56,388 bases of DNA, taken from the NCBI GenBank assembly GCA_008363385.1, contig RHKY01000029.1:1-56388 (forward strand). The letters run 5' to 3'. Position numbers and translations under genes: made by a program. The notes beneath the pieces are model-generated. The model was not told where the DNA came from. It saw only the letters and a program-made list of their open reading frames with translations, and made no database searches. This document shows positions 17,420-25,800 of this stretch, one piece after another (within the stretch, counting starts at the first letter, position 1; every line of letters starts with the position of its first letter). The stretch is from Acidobacteriota bacterium (GTDB taxonomy: Bacteria > Acidobacteriota > Thermoanaerobaculia > UBA5066).

Positions 17420-20071
17420 ATGAGCGTGAACCTGAAGTCCCTGATCGGCCGTCTCAACGACACGAGCCGGGCAGCCCTCGAGGGGGCGGCCGGGCTCTGC
17501 CTGTCGCGGACGAACTACGACGTCGAGGTGGAGCACGTCCTGCTGAAGCTCCTCGAGACGCCGGACACCGACCTCCTGAAGATCCTCCGGCGCTTCGAGA
17601 TCGACGCCTCGCGCCTGGCGCGCGACGTCACGCGGGCGCTCGACCGCCTGAAGACGGGCAACGCGCGGACGCCGGGCCTGTCGCCGCGCCTGCCGAAGTG
17701 GATCGAGAAGGCCTGGCTGGTCGCCTCGATCGAGTTCGGGGCCGGAAAGGTCCGCTCCGGGCACCTCCTGCTCGCCGCGCTCCTCGACGACGACCTCGGG
17801 CGCCTCCTGCGCGACGTGTCGAAGGACCTCGGCGGCATCTCGGCCGAGGCGCTCCAGAAGGAGTTCGCCAAGGTCGTCTCGGGCTCGGCCGAGGACCGGG
17901 AGGCCGCCGCGGCGGCCGCGGCCGGCCCGGCGGGCGGTCCCGAGGTCGCCTCGGGAGTCCCGGGGAAGACGAAGGCGCTCGAGCAGTACACCGAGGACCT
18001 GACGGCCAAGGCCCGCGCCGGGAAGATCGACCCGATCCTCGGGCGCGACTTCGAGATCCGGCAGGTGATCGACATCCTGACGCGGCGCCGCCAGAACAAC
18101 CCGATCCTCACCGGCGAGGCGGGCGTCGGCAAGACCGCCGTCGTGGAGGGCTTCGCGCTCAGGATCGCCGCCGGGGACGTCCCGGGGCCGCTGAAGAACG
18201 TCGCCCTGAGGACGCTCGACCTCGGCCTCCTGCAGGCCGGGGCCGGGATCAAGGGGGAGTTCGAGAACCGCTTGAAGAGCGTCATCGACGAGGTGAAGGC
18301 GTCGCCCCAGCCGATCATCCTCTTCATCGACGAGGCGCACACGATGATCGGGGCGGGCGGGAGCGCCGGACAGAACGACGCGGCCAACCTGCTCAAGCCG
18401 GCGCTGGCCCGTGGCGAGCTCCGGACGATGGCCGCCACGACCTGGGCCGAGTACAAGAAGTACTTCGAGAAGGACGCCGCTCTGGCCCGGCGGTTCCAGG
18501 TCGTGAAGGTCGAGGAGCCGACCGAGCCGGTCGCCATCGTGATGATGAGGGCGCTGGCCAAGAACCTCGAGAAGCACCACAAGGGGATCCGGATCCTCGA
18601 CGAGGCCGTCGAGTCGTCCGTGAAGCTCTCCCACCGGTACATCTCGGGGCGCCAGCTCCCGGACAAGTGCGTCTCGGTCCTCGACACGGCCTGCGCCAAG
18701 GTCGCCATCGGCCAGGCGGCCACGCCGGGGCCGGTCGAGGACACGCACCGGCTCATCGACCAGCTGACGGTCGAGATCGACGCGCTCGAGCGCGAGGCCG
18801 CCGTCGGGGCGGACCACGCCAAGCGGATCGACGCGGCGAAGGCGCAGAAGGCCGAGGCCGAGGCGAAGCTGAAGCTCCTCGACGAGCAGTGGAAGAAGGA
18901 GATCGAGCTCGTCGGGAAGATCCGCGAGGTCCGCGAGAAGCTCGAGGCCTCCGCCGGAGGCGGGACGGCGCCGGAGGAGGTGGAGGCCCTGAGGGCCGAG
19001 ATGGGGCGGCTGAAGGCCGACCTCGAGGCCGCCCAGGGCGACACGCCGATGATGGCGCCGGACGTGAACGCACAGGCGATCGCCGAGGTGATCGCCGGCT
19101 GGACCGGCATCCCCGTCGGCAAGATGCAGGCCGACGAGATCGAGACGGTCCGGCGCCTCGCGCCGCTCCTCGGGGAGCGCGTCATCGGGCAGGACCACGC
19201 GCTCCAGGCGCTCGCGCAGAAGATCCAGACCTCGCGCGCGGGGCTCACGGACCCGCGCCGGCCGATCGGGGTCTTCCTCCTCGTCGGCCCCTCCGGCGTC
19301 GGGAAGACCGAGACGGCCATCACGCTGGCCGACGCGCTCTACGGCGGCGAGCGGAACATGGTGACGATCAACATGTCCGAGTTCCAGGAGTCCCACACCG
19401 TCTCGTCGCTGAAGGGCTCGCCCCCGGGCTACGTCGGTTACGGGGAGGGGGGCGTCCTGACGGAGGCGGTCCGCCGCAAGCCCTACTCGGTCGTCCTGCT
19501 GGACGAGGTCGAGAAGGCGCACCCGGACGTCATGGAGCTCTTCTACCAGGTGTTCGACAAGGGGCAGATGGAGGACGGCGAGGGGCGGGAGATCGACTTC
19601 AAGAACACCGTCATCCTCCTGACGACGAACGCCGAGACCGACCAGATCATGAAGCTCTGCTCCGATCCCGAGACGGCGCCGGACCCCCTGAAGCTCGTCG
19701 AGACGATCAAGCCGGGGCTGAACAAGATCTTCAAGCCGGCGCTCCTCGGCCGGATGTCCATCATCCCGTACTACCCGATCTCCGAGCCGGTCATGCGGCA
19801 GATCATCAAGCTGCAGCTCGGCCGGATCGCCAAGAGGCTGAAGGAGAACCACGACGCTGCCTTCACCTACGACCCCGCGGTCGTCGACGAGATCGCCGGC
19901 CGGTGCAAGGAGGTCGAGAGCGGCGCGAGGAACGTGGACGCCATCCTGACCCGGACGGTCCTCCCGGACATGTCGGGGGAGTTCCTCTCCAGGATGGCCG
20001 AGGGGAAGACCATCGGGTCCGTCCACGTCCGCGTGGGCGAGGGCGGGAAGTTCGTCTACGACCTGGCGTGA
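17420..20071 (+). CDS. tssH: T6SS sheath-recycling AAA+ ATPase TssH (ClpV)
   Basis: An 883-aa Clp/HSP100-type unfoldase. The N-terminal double-helix domain (about residues 10-155) is followed by AAA-1 with Walker A GEAGVGKT (232-239) and Walker B FIDEAH (302-307). A coiled middle domain (about 415-535) has several charged heptads. AAA-2 has Walker A GPSGVGKT (about 623-630), pore loop GSPPGYVGYGEGG and Walker B VVLLDEVEKAH. ClpV disassembles contracted TssBC sheaths by pulling on the TssC N-terminus. All catalytic motifs are intact. Its position after tssG, and the divergence of its N-domain from ClpB, support ClpV rather than a general chaperone. A strong hairpin follows the stop. Confidence 0.96.
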   Translation: MSVNLKSLIGRLNDTSRAALEGAAGLCLSRTNYDVEVEHVLLKLLETPDTDLLKILRRFEIDASRLARDVTRALDRLKTGNARTPGLSPRLPKWIEKAWLVASIEFGAGKVRSGHLLLAALLDDDLGRLLRDVSKDLGGISAEALQKEFAKVVSGSAEDREAAAAAAAGPAGGPEVASGVPGKTKALEQYTEDLTAKARAGKIDPILGRDFEIRQVIDILTRRRQNNPILTGEAGVGKTAVVEGFALRIAAGDVPGPLKNVALRTLDLGLLQAGAGIKGEFENRLKSVIDEVKASPQPIILFIDEAHTMIGAGGSAGQNDAANLLKPALARGELRTMAATTWAEYKKYFEKDAALARRFQVVKVEEPTEPVAIVMMRALAKNLEKHHKGIRILDEAVESSVKLSHRYISGRQLPDKCVSVLDTACAKVAIGQAATPGPVEDTHRLIDQLTVEIDALEREAAVGADHAKRIDAAKAQKAEAEAKLKLLDEQWKKEIELVGKIREVREKLEASAGGGTAPEEVEALRAEMGRLKADLEAAQGDTPMMAPDVNAQAIAEVIAGWTGIPVGKMQADEIETVRRLAPLLGERVIGQDHALQALAQKIQTSRAGLTDPRRPIGVFLLVGPSGVGKTETAITLADALYGGERNMVTINMSEFQESHTVSSLKGSPPGYVGYGEGGVLTEAVRRKPYSVVLLDEVEKAHPDVMELFYQVFDKGQMEDGEGREIDFKNTVILLTTNAETDQIMKLCSDPETAPDPLKLVETIKPGLNKIFKPALLGRMSIIPYYPISEPVMRQIIKLQLGRIAKRLKENHDAAFTYDPAVVDEIAGRCKEVESGARNVDAILTRTVLPDMSGEFLSRMAEGKTIGSVHVRVGEGGKFVYDLA

Positions 20072-20078
20072 CCGGCTC

Positions 20079-20118
20079 CCCGGGGGCGGGCGGCCCGTGA
20101 GGGCCCCCCGCCCCCGGG
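20079..20118 (+). terminator. Hairpin after clpV
   Basis: CCCGGGGGCG (20079-20088) pairs perfectly with 20109-20118, and GGCCC (20092-20096) pairs with GGGCC (20101-20105) around a GTGA loop. There is no U-tract. It probably ends or attenuates the tssA-clpV transcript before vgrG. Confidence 0.5.
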
Positions 20119-20273
20119 CCCCGCTCCCCGGCGGCCGGGGCGGGAATCCGGCAGGTCGATGCGCGGCGTCACGGCGCGCCGGCCTTTGGGGAACTAGATT
20201 AGACTGAGGAAAACGCGAGACCGCGCCGGGGCGAGCCTCGTCCGGCCCGCGTGTCCCTTGGAGGTCGGCAGCG

Positions 20274-22526
20274 ATGGGCGAGTACAAGCAGACCAACCGC
20301 CAGCTGAAGATCGTGACGCCCCTGGGAGAGGACGACCTCCTCCTGAAGGGCTACACCATGGTCGAGGGGATCTCCCAGCTCTTCAGCATCCGGATCGAGA
20401 TGCTGGCGGAGAACAAGACGAAGATCCCGTTCGACAAGCTCATCGGCCAGAAGTTCACCGTCAAGGTGCTGCAGCCCGACGAGTCGACCTACCACAACTT
20501 CAACGGCCTCTGCATCCGGTTCTCGCAGGCCGAGAAGGACTCGATCTTCACGTTCTACCACGCCGAGCTCGTGCCCGACTTCTGGAAGTGGACCCGGAAG
20601 ACCCAGAGCCGGATCTTCCAGCGGATGACGGTCCCCGACATCCTCAAGAAGGTCCTCTCCGGCCTCGACGTCTCGTGGCAGATCCAGGGGAAGTTCGAGC
20701 CGCGCGACTACTGCGTCCAGTACCGGGAGACCGACTTCAACTTCGCCTCGCGCCTCATGGAGGAGGAGGGGATCTTCTACTTCTTCAAGCACTCGGACGG
20801 GAGCCACCAGATGGTCGTGGCGAACTCCTCCGCGGCGCACGAGAACGTCCCCGGCGACGCGAACATCATCTACGAGGAGCTGGAAGGCGGCGTGCGGGAC
20901 GAGAACCGGATCTGGGGCTGGGAGAAGGACCAGCTCTGGCGGTCGGGGAAGTCCCTCCTCTGGGACCACTGCTTCGAGCTGCCGCACAAGAAGCTCGAGG
21001 CCGAGGAGCAGATCCAGTCCTCGGCCAGCGTCGGCAAGGAGACGCACAAGCTCAAGCTGGCCGGCAACGACGCCTTCGAGATCTACGACTGGCCCGGCGA
21101 GTACGCGCAGAGGTTCGACGGGATCGACAAGGGGGGCGGGGAGCAGCAGGGCGAGCTGCAGAAGATCTTCCAGGACAACAAGCGGACGGTGAGGATCCGG
21201 ATGGAGGAGGAGGCGGCCCTCTCCGTCGTCATCCGCGGCTACTCCAACGTCAAGCACCTCATCACGGGGCACAAGTTCAAGATCAAGCGGCACTTCAACG
21301 CGGACGGCGAGTACGTCGTGACGACGGTGGCTCACACGGCAACGTTCGGGGCCGACTACCGGGCCGAGAAGGACGTCCTCCTCGGGTTCGAGAACAGCTT
21401 CACGGCGATCCCCTCCTCGATCCCGTTCCGCCCGCGGCGGGTGACGCCGAAGCCGGTCGTCCCAGGCTGCCAGTCCGCCGTCGTCGTGGGCCCGAAGGGG
21501 GAGGAGATCTTCACCGACAAGTACGGCCGGGTGAAGGTCCAGTTCCACTGGGACCGGGACGGGAAGAACGACGAGGGGAGCTCCTGCTGGATCCGCGTCG
21601 CGCAGCTGATCGCGGGGCGCCGTTGGGGGGCCTCGTTCTGGCCGAGGATCGGCCAGGAGGTGATCGTCGACTTCCTCGAGGGGGACCCGGACCAGCCCTT
21701 CATCGTGGGCGTCGTCTACAACGCGGAGCAGATGCCGCCGTACCTCGGGAACGGCCCCGACCCGAAGCACAAGAACGACAACAAGGTGATGGGCGTCAAG
21801 TCGAACACCACGACCGGGGGGCAGGGTTTCAACGAGTGGCGCTTCGACGACACGAAGGACAAGGAGCAGGTCTTCATCCACGCCGAGCGGAACATGGACG
21901 TGCGGGTCAAGAACGACTCGATGGAGAGCGTCCTCCACGACAAGCACCTGACGGTCGGCGGCGGGGAGGACGGCAGCAAGAAGGAAGGGGACTTCAAGGA
22001 GCTCGTCTACCGGGACCGGCACATCCACGTCAAGCGCCACCAGGAGGAGCACCTCGGCGGGAACGTGAAGCTCCACGTCGGCGGCGGCGACGAGGGGGAG
22101 GGCAACTGGGACGTCCTCGTCGACGGGAAGAAGACCGAGACGATCGGGAAGGACTACGACCTCCACGTCAAGCAGTCGACGAAGGAGAAGATCGACTCCG
22201 ACTACGGGCTCACGGTGGGCAGCAACCTCGACACGAAGGTCGGGATGAACCTGGCGACCGAGGCCGGGATGGCGATCCACGTCAAGGCGGGGATGACGAT
22301 GGTCCTCGAGGCCGGCACGCAGCTCTCGCTGAAGGTGGGGGGGAACTTCATCGACATCAACCCGGCGGGCGTCTTCATCCAGGGGACGATGGTCAGCATC
22401 AACTCGGGCGGCGCGGCGGGCTCGGGGAGCGGCGCGAACCCCGCTTCGCCGTCGGACGCCGCCGAGGCCAAGCCCGGCGACCCGACGGTCGCCGACAACG
22501 CGAAGACCGGGCAGAAATCGAACTGA
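20274..22526 (+). CDS. tssI: T6SS spike protein VgrG (TssI)
   Basis: A 750-aa VgrG. The gp27-like base domain (about residues 1-380) includes YRETDFNFASRLMEEEGIFYFF. The gp5-type OB domain (about 396-490) has FTDKYGRVKVQFHWDRDG and SCWIRVAQ...WGASFWPRIGQEVIVDF. From about 580 a beta-helix region with repeated G-x-x-K/L patterns forms the needle shaft, ending near residue 715. The last ~35 residues are a short disordered tail rather than an effector domain, so this is a non-evolved VgrG that probably carries a separate PAAR/effector not encoded here. The 202-bp upstream gap contains a hairpin and AT-rich hexamers (TAGATT/TAGACT, 20195-20205) that could be -10 elements. SD GGAGG (20260-20264) precedes the ATG at somewhat long spacing (9 nt). 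Confidence 0.97.
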   Translation: MGEYKQTNRQLKIVTPLGEDDLLLKGYTMVEGISQLFSIRIEMLAENKTKIPFDKLIGQKFTVKVLQPDESTYHNFNGLCIRFSQAEKDSIFTFYHAELVPDFWKWTRKTQSRIFQRMTVPDILKKVLSGLDVSWQIQGKFEPRDYCVQYRETDFNFASRLMEEEGIFYFFKHSDGSHQMVVANSSAAHENVPGDANIIYEELEGGVRDENRIWGWEKDQLWRSGKSLLWDHCFELPHKKLEAEEQIQSSASVGKETHKLKLAGNDAFEIYDWPGEYAQRFDGIDKGGGEQQGELQKIFQDNKRTVRIRMEEEAALSVVIRGYSNVKHLITGHKFKIKRHFNADGEYVVTTVAHTATFGADYRAEKDVLLGFENSFTAIPSSIPFRPRRVTPKPVVPGCQSAVVVGPKGEEIFTDKYGRVKVQFHWDRDGKNDEGSSCWIRVAQLIAGRRWGASFWPRIGQEVIVDFLEGDPDQPFIVGVVYNAEQMPPYLGNGPDPKHKNDNKVMGVKSNTTTGGQGFNEWRFDDTKDKEQVFIHAERNMDVRVKNDSMESVLHDKHLTVGGGEDGSKKEGDFKELVYRDRHIHVKRHQEEHLGGNVKLHVGGGDEGEGNWDVLVDGKKTETIGKDYDLHVKQSTKEKIDSDYGLTVGSNLDTKVGMNLATEAGMAIHVKAGMTMVLEAGTQLSLKVGGNFIDINPAGVFIQGTMVSINSGGAAGSGSGANPASPSDAAEAKPGDPTVADNAKTGQKSN

Positions 22527-22546
22527 AGTGTCGCAGGGGGAACCCC

Positions 22547-22626
22547 GCCACGGCTGACCGCCGTGGCTGAGATCAGCGCGCTTCGCGCTCGAAACGGCGA
22601 CGCCGGGGCCCCTGATCCCCGGCGTC
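22547..22626. terminator. Hairpin cluster between convergent vgrG and the TssB-TssC-like gene
   Basis: Three consecutive perfect hairpins fill the gap. GCCACGGC (22547-22554) pairs with 22560-22567 around a 5-nt loop. AGCGCG (22575-22580) pairs with 22584-22589 around a 3-nt loop. GACGCCGGGG (22599-22608) pairs with 22617-22626 around an 8-nt loop. None has a U-tract. Located between two convergent 3' ends, they most likely act as a bidirectional terminator zone. Confidence 0.55.
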
Positions 22627-22664
22627 CCCCTGCACCCCCTCCGAGCGGGCCGGCGCGCCTGGCG

Positions 22665-24038
22665 TCAGCCCTTCCAGCGGCCGGCGAGCTGGGCGTGGGG
22701 GTGGGCGATCGACTGGAAGATGCCGAGCCTCACGACGTCGGTCCCCTTGATCGTCAGGAGCGGCATCAGGCCGAGGCTCCCGATCTCCTCGGCGCCCTTC
22801 AGGGTCATCGTCGTCTCGGCGCACGGCTTGGCGGCCTTCTGCCCGTCGTGCTCCTCGAAGGGGAGCGGCAGCCCTCCGATCTCCTGCGCCTGCCCGGGCC
22901 GGAGGTCCCAGCCGTCCGCCAGGAACGCCTCGCCGAGGAGGAGCGCCGGCGCCAGCGCGGCCGAGCCCCAGAGGTACTCGTCGTGGGCAGGGGGGTCCGA
23001 GAGCTCCTCGAACTCGAACGTCTCCAGCGGCTCTGTCTGGCCGCCGTAGGGGAGGCGGAGGAGGATCCGGGGGAGGGCGAGGCCGATCCACCGGGCCTCG
23101 GGGACCGACCGGAGCGAGTCCCACGCGTCGGCAAGGCCCGGCTCCCGCGCCCAGTCCCGGGGGTCGGGGGTCTCGGCGAGCGACTCGCAACCGATCAGCC
23201 GGGCGCTGGCGCCGGCGAGGACGGGCGTCTTGGCCCGGCTCGAGACCTGCGCCAGCCGCCAGAGGACGGCCAGGTCGCGCGGGGCGGAGCCGAAGTCGTG
23301 GAGGAGGACGAGGGCGCCCCAGGGCTCGCCTCCGGGCGTCCCGACGGTCTTCTCGACGAGGATCCGGTGGAGCGCGGTCGCGGCCAGGTCCGAGGAGCCG
23401 CCGAGGTCGGCCTCGACCTCCTCCCGCGAGAGGTCGAGGAGGTGGATCGAGAGGTCGCCGTCCAGCTCCAGCCGCCGGACGAGGAAGTCGACGCCTCGCC
23501 AGGCGGCCTCGAGGCCCCTCACCGCGGGGTGGCGGAGCAGGGTGCGCATCCGGTCCGTCATCGCCCCCGCGGCGGTGTCGACGGGCTCCGGCGGAACCTC
23601 CTCCTCGGAGGCCCCTTCGAGGATCCTCCCGAGGATCTCCGCGCCGACGCGGGGCCGGGCCGGGCGTGCCGCCAGCGCTTCCGAAGCCTCGCGGAGGCCC
23701 GCGAAGCCCGGGACGCGGTCGAAGACCCGGTCGGGGTGGAAGTCGTCCAGCTCGCGGAACCTCAGGCGCGCCTTCTTCTCGCCGTCGAAGGGCACCTCCA
23801 CCTCGGGCTGCCAGCGGGAGAGCGCCTCGTCGAGCGTGTCGAGGTCGACGGGGACCGTCGCGCGGGCCGCGAGCGCGTCGCCGGTCTCCAGCGCCCCGCG
23901 GGACGACCGGGCCGTGAAGTCCGCCGCGACGAGGAGGCGGAAGGGGGAGCCCGGGGAGGCGGGCGACGGTTCGGGGGCTCCCGCCTCGCCGATGCGGACG
24001 TCCGCGGGACCTCTGCCGGACGGAGTCGAAGGGGCCAT
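22665..24038 (-). CDS. TssB-TssC fusion-like sheath protein, non-canonical
   Basis: This 457-aa protein joins two sheath domains. Residues about 31-126 match TssB block by block: PFRLLVAADF corresponds to PFVVGVLGDY, VDLDTLDEAL to VDRDNFDQVL, and LRFRELDDFHPDRV to LRFNSMDDFHPDNL. After a linker (about 127-160), residues 161-457 match TssC: VRGLEAAWRGVDFLV, GGEPWGALVLLHDF, LPRILLRLPYG, YLWGSAALAPALLLGEAF and LMPLLTIKGTDVV. The protein stops where TssC would continue for about 125 more residues, and the TssC N-terminal segment that ClpV recognises has been replaced by the TssB part. SD GAGAGGAGG precedes the ATG. The gene lies 24 nt after the 257-aa gene in the same operon and is convergent to vgrG. 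It could be a sheath initiator, cap or decoy, or part of a separate contractile assembly. No function is established here; the homology itself is clear. Confidence 0.85.
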   Translation of the reverse strand: MAPSTPSGRGPADVRIGEAGAPEPSPASPGSPFRLLVAADFTARSSRGALETGDALAARATVPVDLDTLDEALSRWQPEVEVPFDGEKKARLRFRELDDFHPDRVFDRVPGFAGLREASEALAARPARPRVGAEILGRILEGASEEEVPPEPVDTAAGAMTDRMRTLLRHPAVRGLEAAWRGVDFLVRRLELDGDLSIHLLDLSREEVEADLGGSSDLAATALHRILVEKTVGTPGGEPWGALVLLHDFGSAPRDLAVLWRLAQVSSRAKTPVLAGASARLIGCESLAETPDPRDWAREPGLADAWDSLRSVPEARWIGLALPRILLRLPYGGQTEPLETFEFEELSDPPAHDEYLWGSAALAPALLLGEAFLADGWDLRPGQAQEIGGLPLPFEEHDGQKAAKPCAETTMTLKGAEEIGSLGLMPLLTIKGTDVVRLGIFQSIAHPHAQLAGRWKG

Positions 24039-24062
24039 GGCGGTCCTCCTCTCGGGGGCGCG

Positions 24063-24836
24063 CTACGCGAGCAGGTCCGGGTCGTGCTGCCGGACGACGT
24101 CGAGGAGCTGGTCCTTGAAGGCGTCCTTCAGCCGGGCGATGTCCCCGACCTCCACGATCTCCTCGAAGGCGTCGCTCCCGGAGATCTCGGTCGACTCGAT
24201 GATGACGTCGTCGGGGGGGAGGCTCGTCTTCACGGAGCACTCGATGCACGTGATCGGGAGCCCCCCGAACTCGGGCCACCGCTCGAAGCGGACGGGGAAG
24301 TGGACCGACTCCAGGAGCTGCAGGACGCCCGCCTGCTGCGCGAAGACGGCGTGCACGAGGAGGTAGTGGAGGACGAAGCGGTGCTGGTCGTCCGAGGTCC
24401 GGTTCCGGTCGCGCAGCAGGTCGCGCAGGCGCGAGGGCGAGAAGCCGGAGTAGTAGAGGACCCACTTCAGGGGCTTGGAGACCGAGACCGTCTTCGTCTC
24501 GCGGTCGGTCCTGGCGGTGTGCTCGTACTCGATCGGGAGCATTTCGAGCGTCGCGCTCTCGACCTCGAACGGGGACGAGAGCGACCGCTTCAGGCCGAAG
24601 GGTTTCATCCCGGCGACGGCCTCGTACTCGGCCTGCAAGTCCTTGAACGCCTTGTCGGCGCCCCGGACGACCTCCTTGACGCTGCTCTGCACGTGCTCCC
24701 CGAACACCGTGCGCGGCCTGAGGACGGGCGCCATCGTCGTCAGGTAGCCCTTCAGCTGCCCGCGGAGGAGGTCCGAGACCGAGCGGGTCAGCTTCCTCAG
24801 GACCAGGAGCCGCTTGGTCGTGAAGGCGGTATCCAT
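24063..24836 (-). CDS. Unrecognised 257-aa protein, partner of the TssB-TssC-like fusion
   Basis: I do not recognise this family. It is a 257-aa soluble protein with no signal peptide or membrane segment. The N-terminus is basic and helical (TTKRLLVLRKLTRSVSDLLR), the middle region mixed alpha/beta (FEVESATLEMLPIEYEH), and the C-terminal half contains FVLHYLLVHAVFAQQAG and a Cys pair-like CIECSV, ending in acidic helices. ATG 24836 is chosen over an upstream in-frame start at 24965, because the latter would add a low-complexity stretch through the promoter region; AAAGG lies about 7 nt upstream. It is the first gene of a two-gene operon with the TssB-TssC-like fusion (24-nt gap), so a structural or baseplate-like role in the same assembly is a reasonable inference only. 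Confidence 0.75.
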   Translation of the reverse strand: MDTAFTTKRLLVLRKLTRSVSDLLRGQLKGYLTTMAPVLRPRTVFGEHVQSSVKEVVRGADKAFKDLQAEYEAVAGMKPFGLKRSLSSPFEVESATLEMLPIEYEHTARTDRETKTVSVSKPLKWVLYYSGFSPSRLRDLLRDRNRTSDDQHRFVLHYLLVHAVFAQQAGVLQLLESVHFPVRFERWPEFGGLPITCIECSVKTSLPPDDVIIESTEISGSDAFEEIVEVGDIARLKDAFKDQLLDVVRQHDPDLLA

Positions 24837-24902
24837 CTCCAGCCTTTCCCGCCGCCCAGGTCCGCGAACGCGGCAGCGGCGCCCACCGGTTGAGGTGAGG
24901 GC

Positions 24903-24931
24903 AGTGTAGCGACCCCATGCCGGGGCGGCAA
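24903..24931 (-). promoter_or_regulatory. sigma70-like promoter of the TssB-TssC-like operon
   Basis: Read on the minus strand, -35 TTGCCG (complement of 24926-24931) and -10 TACACT (complement of 24903-24908) are separated by 17 bp. They lie about 67 nt upstream of the 257-aa gene's start. This gives the module expression independent of the main T6SS operons. Confidence 0.45.
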
Positions 24932-24954
24932 GGTTGTCGCCTACAATGGCTTGG

Positions 24955-25719
24955 ATGGAACCCACCGAACAGGGGCCTCAGGCCTTCGCGCACCTCTCGG
25001 CGACGCTCTCGATCTCGGGCGAGAAGGTCCCGCTGGAGATCTCGGTCCCCGCCGGGCCCGTCCCGCGGACGGCGATCCTCCCGGCGCTCGGGGTCCTGGC
25101 GGACTCCGTCGCCGGCGCCGCCACGCACCAGGCTGCCGCGCGCGGCGAGACCGTCTCGTGCCGCGCGGGATGCGGCGCCTGCTGCCGCCAGCTCGTCCCG
25201 ATCGCCCCGACGGAGGCCCGGGCCCTCGCGGCGCTCGTCGAGGCGCTTCCTCTGGAGCGGCGCGACGCCGTGACCCGGAGGTTCGACGAGATCCGGGCGC
25301 GGCTGGCCGCGGCGGGACTCCTCGAGGAGCTCTCCGCCCCCGAGCGGGTCGACGAGGAGGGCCGCCGCCGGATGGCCCCGGCCTACTTCGCGCTGAAGGA
25401 GCCGTGCCCGTTCCTGGTCGAGGAGAGCTGCTCCATCCACGCCGAGCGGCCGCTCTCCTGTCGCGAGTACCTCGTGACGTCGCCCGCCGAGGCGTGCGGT
25501 TCGGCCGTGCCCGGCTCCGTGAAGAAGCTCCGCCTGGCGGGATCCGTCTGGGCCGCCCTGGCCCGGGCGGAAGCGCCGCGGGGCGCGACGCGCGCCACGT
25601 GGGTGCCTCTCTCCCTCGCCCTCTCCTGGGCCGCGTCGCACCCGGCGGAGGAGGAGCCTCGCCCCGGGACGACGCTCTTCGAGGACGTCGTCCGGTCCCT
25701 CCTGCGCGAGCCGGGATGA
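24955..25719 (+). CDS. YkgJ-type cysteine-cluster protein
   Basis: A 254-aa protein with the CxxxCxxCC cluster of the YkgJ/UPF0153 family (C69, C73, C76, C77) and a second set (C151, C159, C169) in CPFLVEESCSIHAERPLSC. The family is predicted to bind a zinc ion or Fe-S-like centre; its biochemical role is unknown. The start is ambiguous: in-frame ATGs lie at 24946 and 24955 and a TTG at 24934. I choose 24955 because TACAAT (24942-24947), a near-consensus -10, ends 7 nt before it and there is no SD, consistent with a leaderless mRNA. It is divergent from the TssB-TssC-like operon and unlikely to be part of the T6SS. Confidence 0.85.
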   Translation: MEPTEQGPQAFAHLSATLSISGEKVPLEISVPAGPVPRTAILPALGVLADSVAGAATHQAAARGETVSCRAGCGACCRQLVPIAPTEARALAALVEALPLERRDAVTRRFDEIRARLAAAGLLEELSAPERVDEEGRRRMAPAYFALKEPCPFLVEESCSIHAERPLSCREYLVTSPAEACGSAVPGSVKKLRLAGSVWAALARAEAPRGATRATWVPLSLALSWAASHPAEEEPRPGTTLFEDVVRSLLREPG

Positions 25720-25800
25720 GGCGGCGCGGGGCGGGCGCGTGAGGTCCGTTCACCTCCAGAGGGGGGGAGAGGTTCGGCCCGACGGGACCCGGAGGCCTCG

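Noticed and set aside
20195-20205. vgrG promoter at TAGATT/TAGACT
   Set aside because: The hexamers are -10-like but no -35 element stands at 16-18 bp upstream, so it is noted only as a possibility in the gene entry.
22434-22526. Possible effector domain at the VgrG C-terminus
   Set aside because: Only about 35 residues of Gly/Ser/Ala/Pro-rich sequence follow the beta-helix, too short and disordered for a toxin domain.
24946-24957. ATG 24946 as start of the Cys-cluster gene
   Set aside because: It overlaps the TACAAT -10-like element and has no SD; ATG 24955 fits a leaderless start better, though this is not proven.
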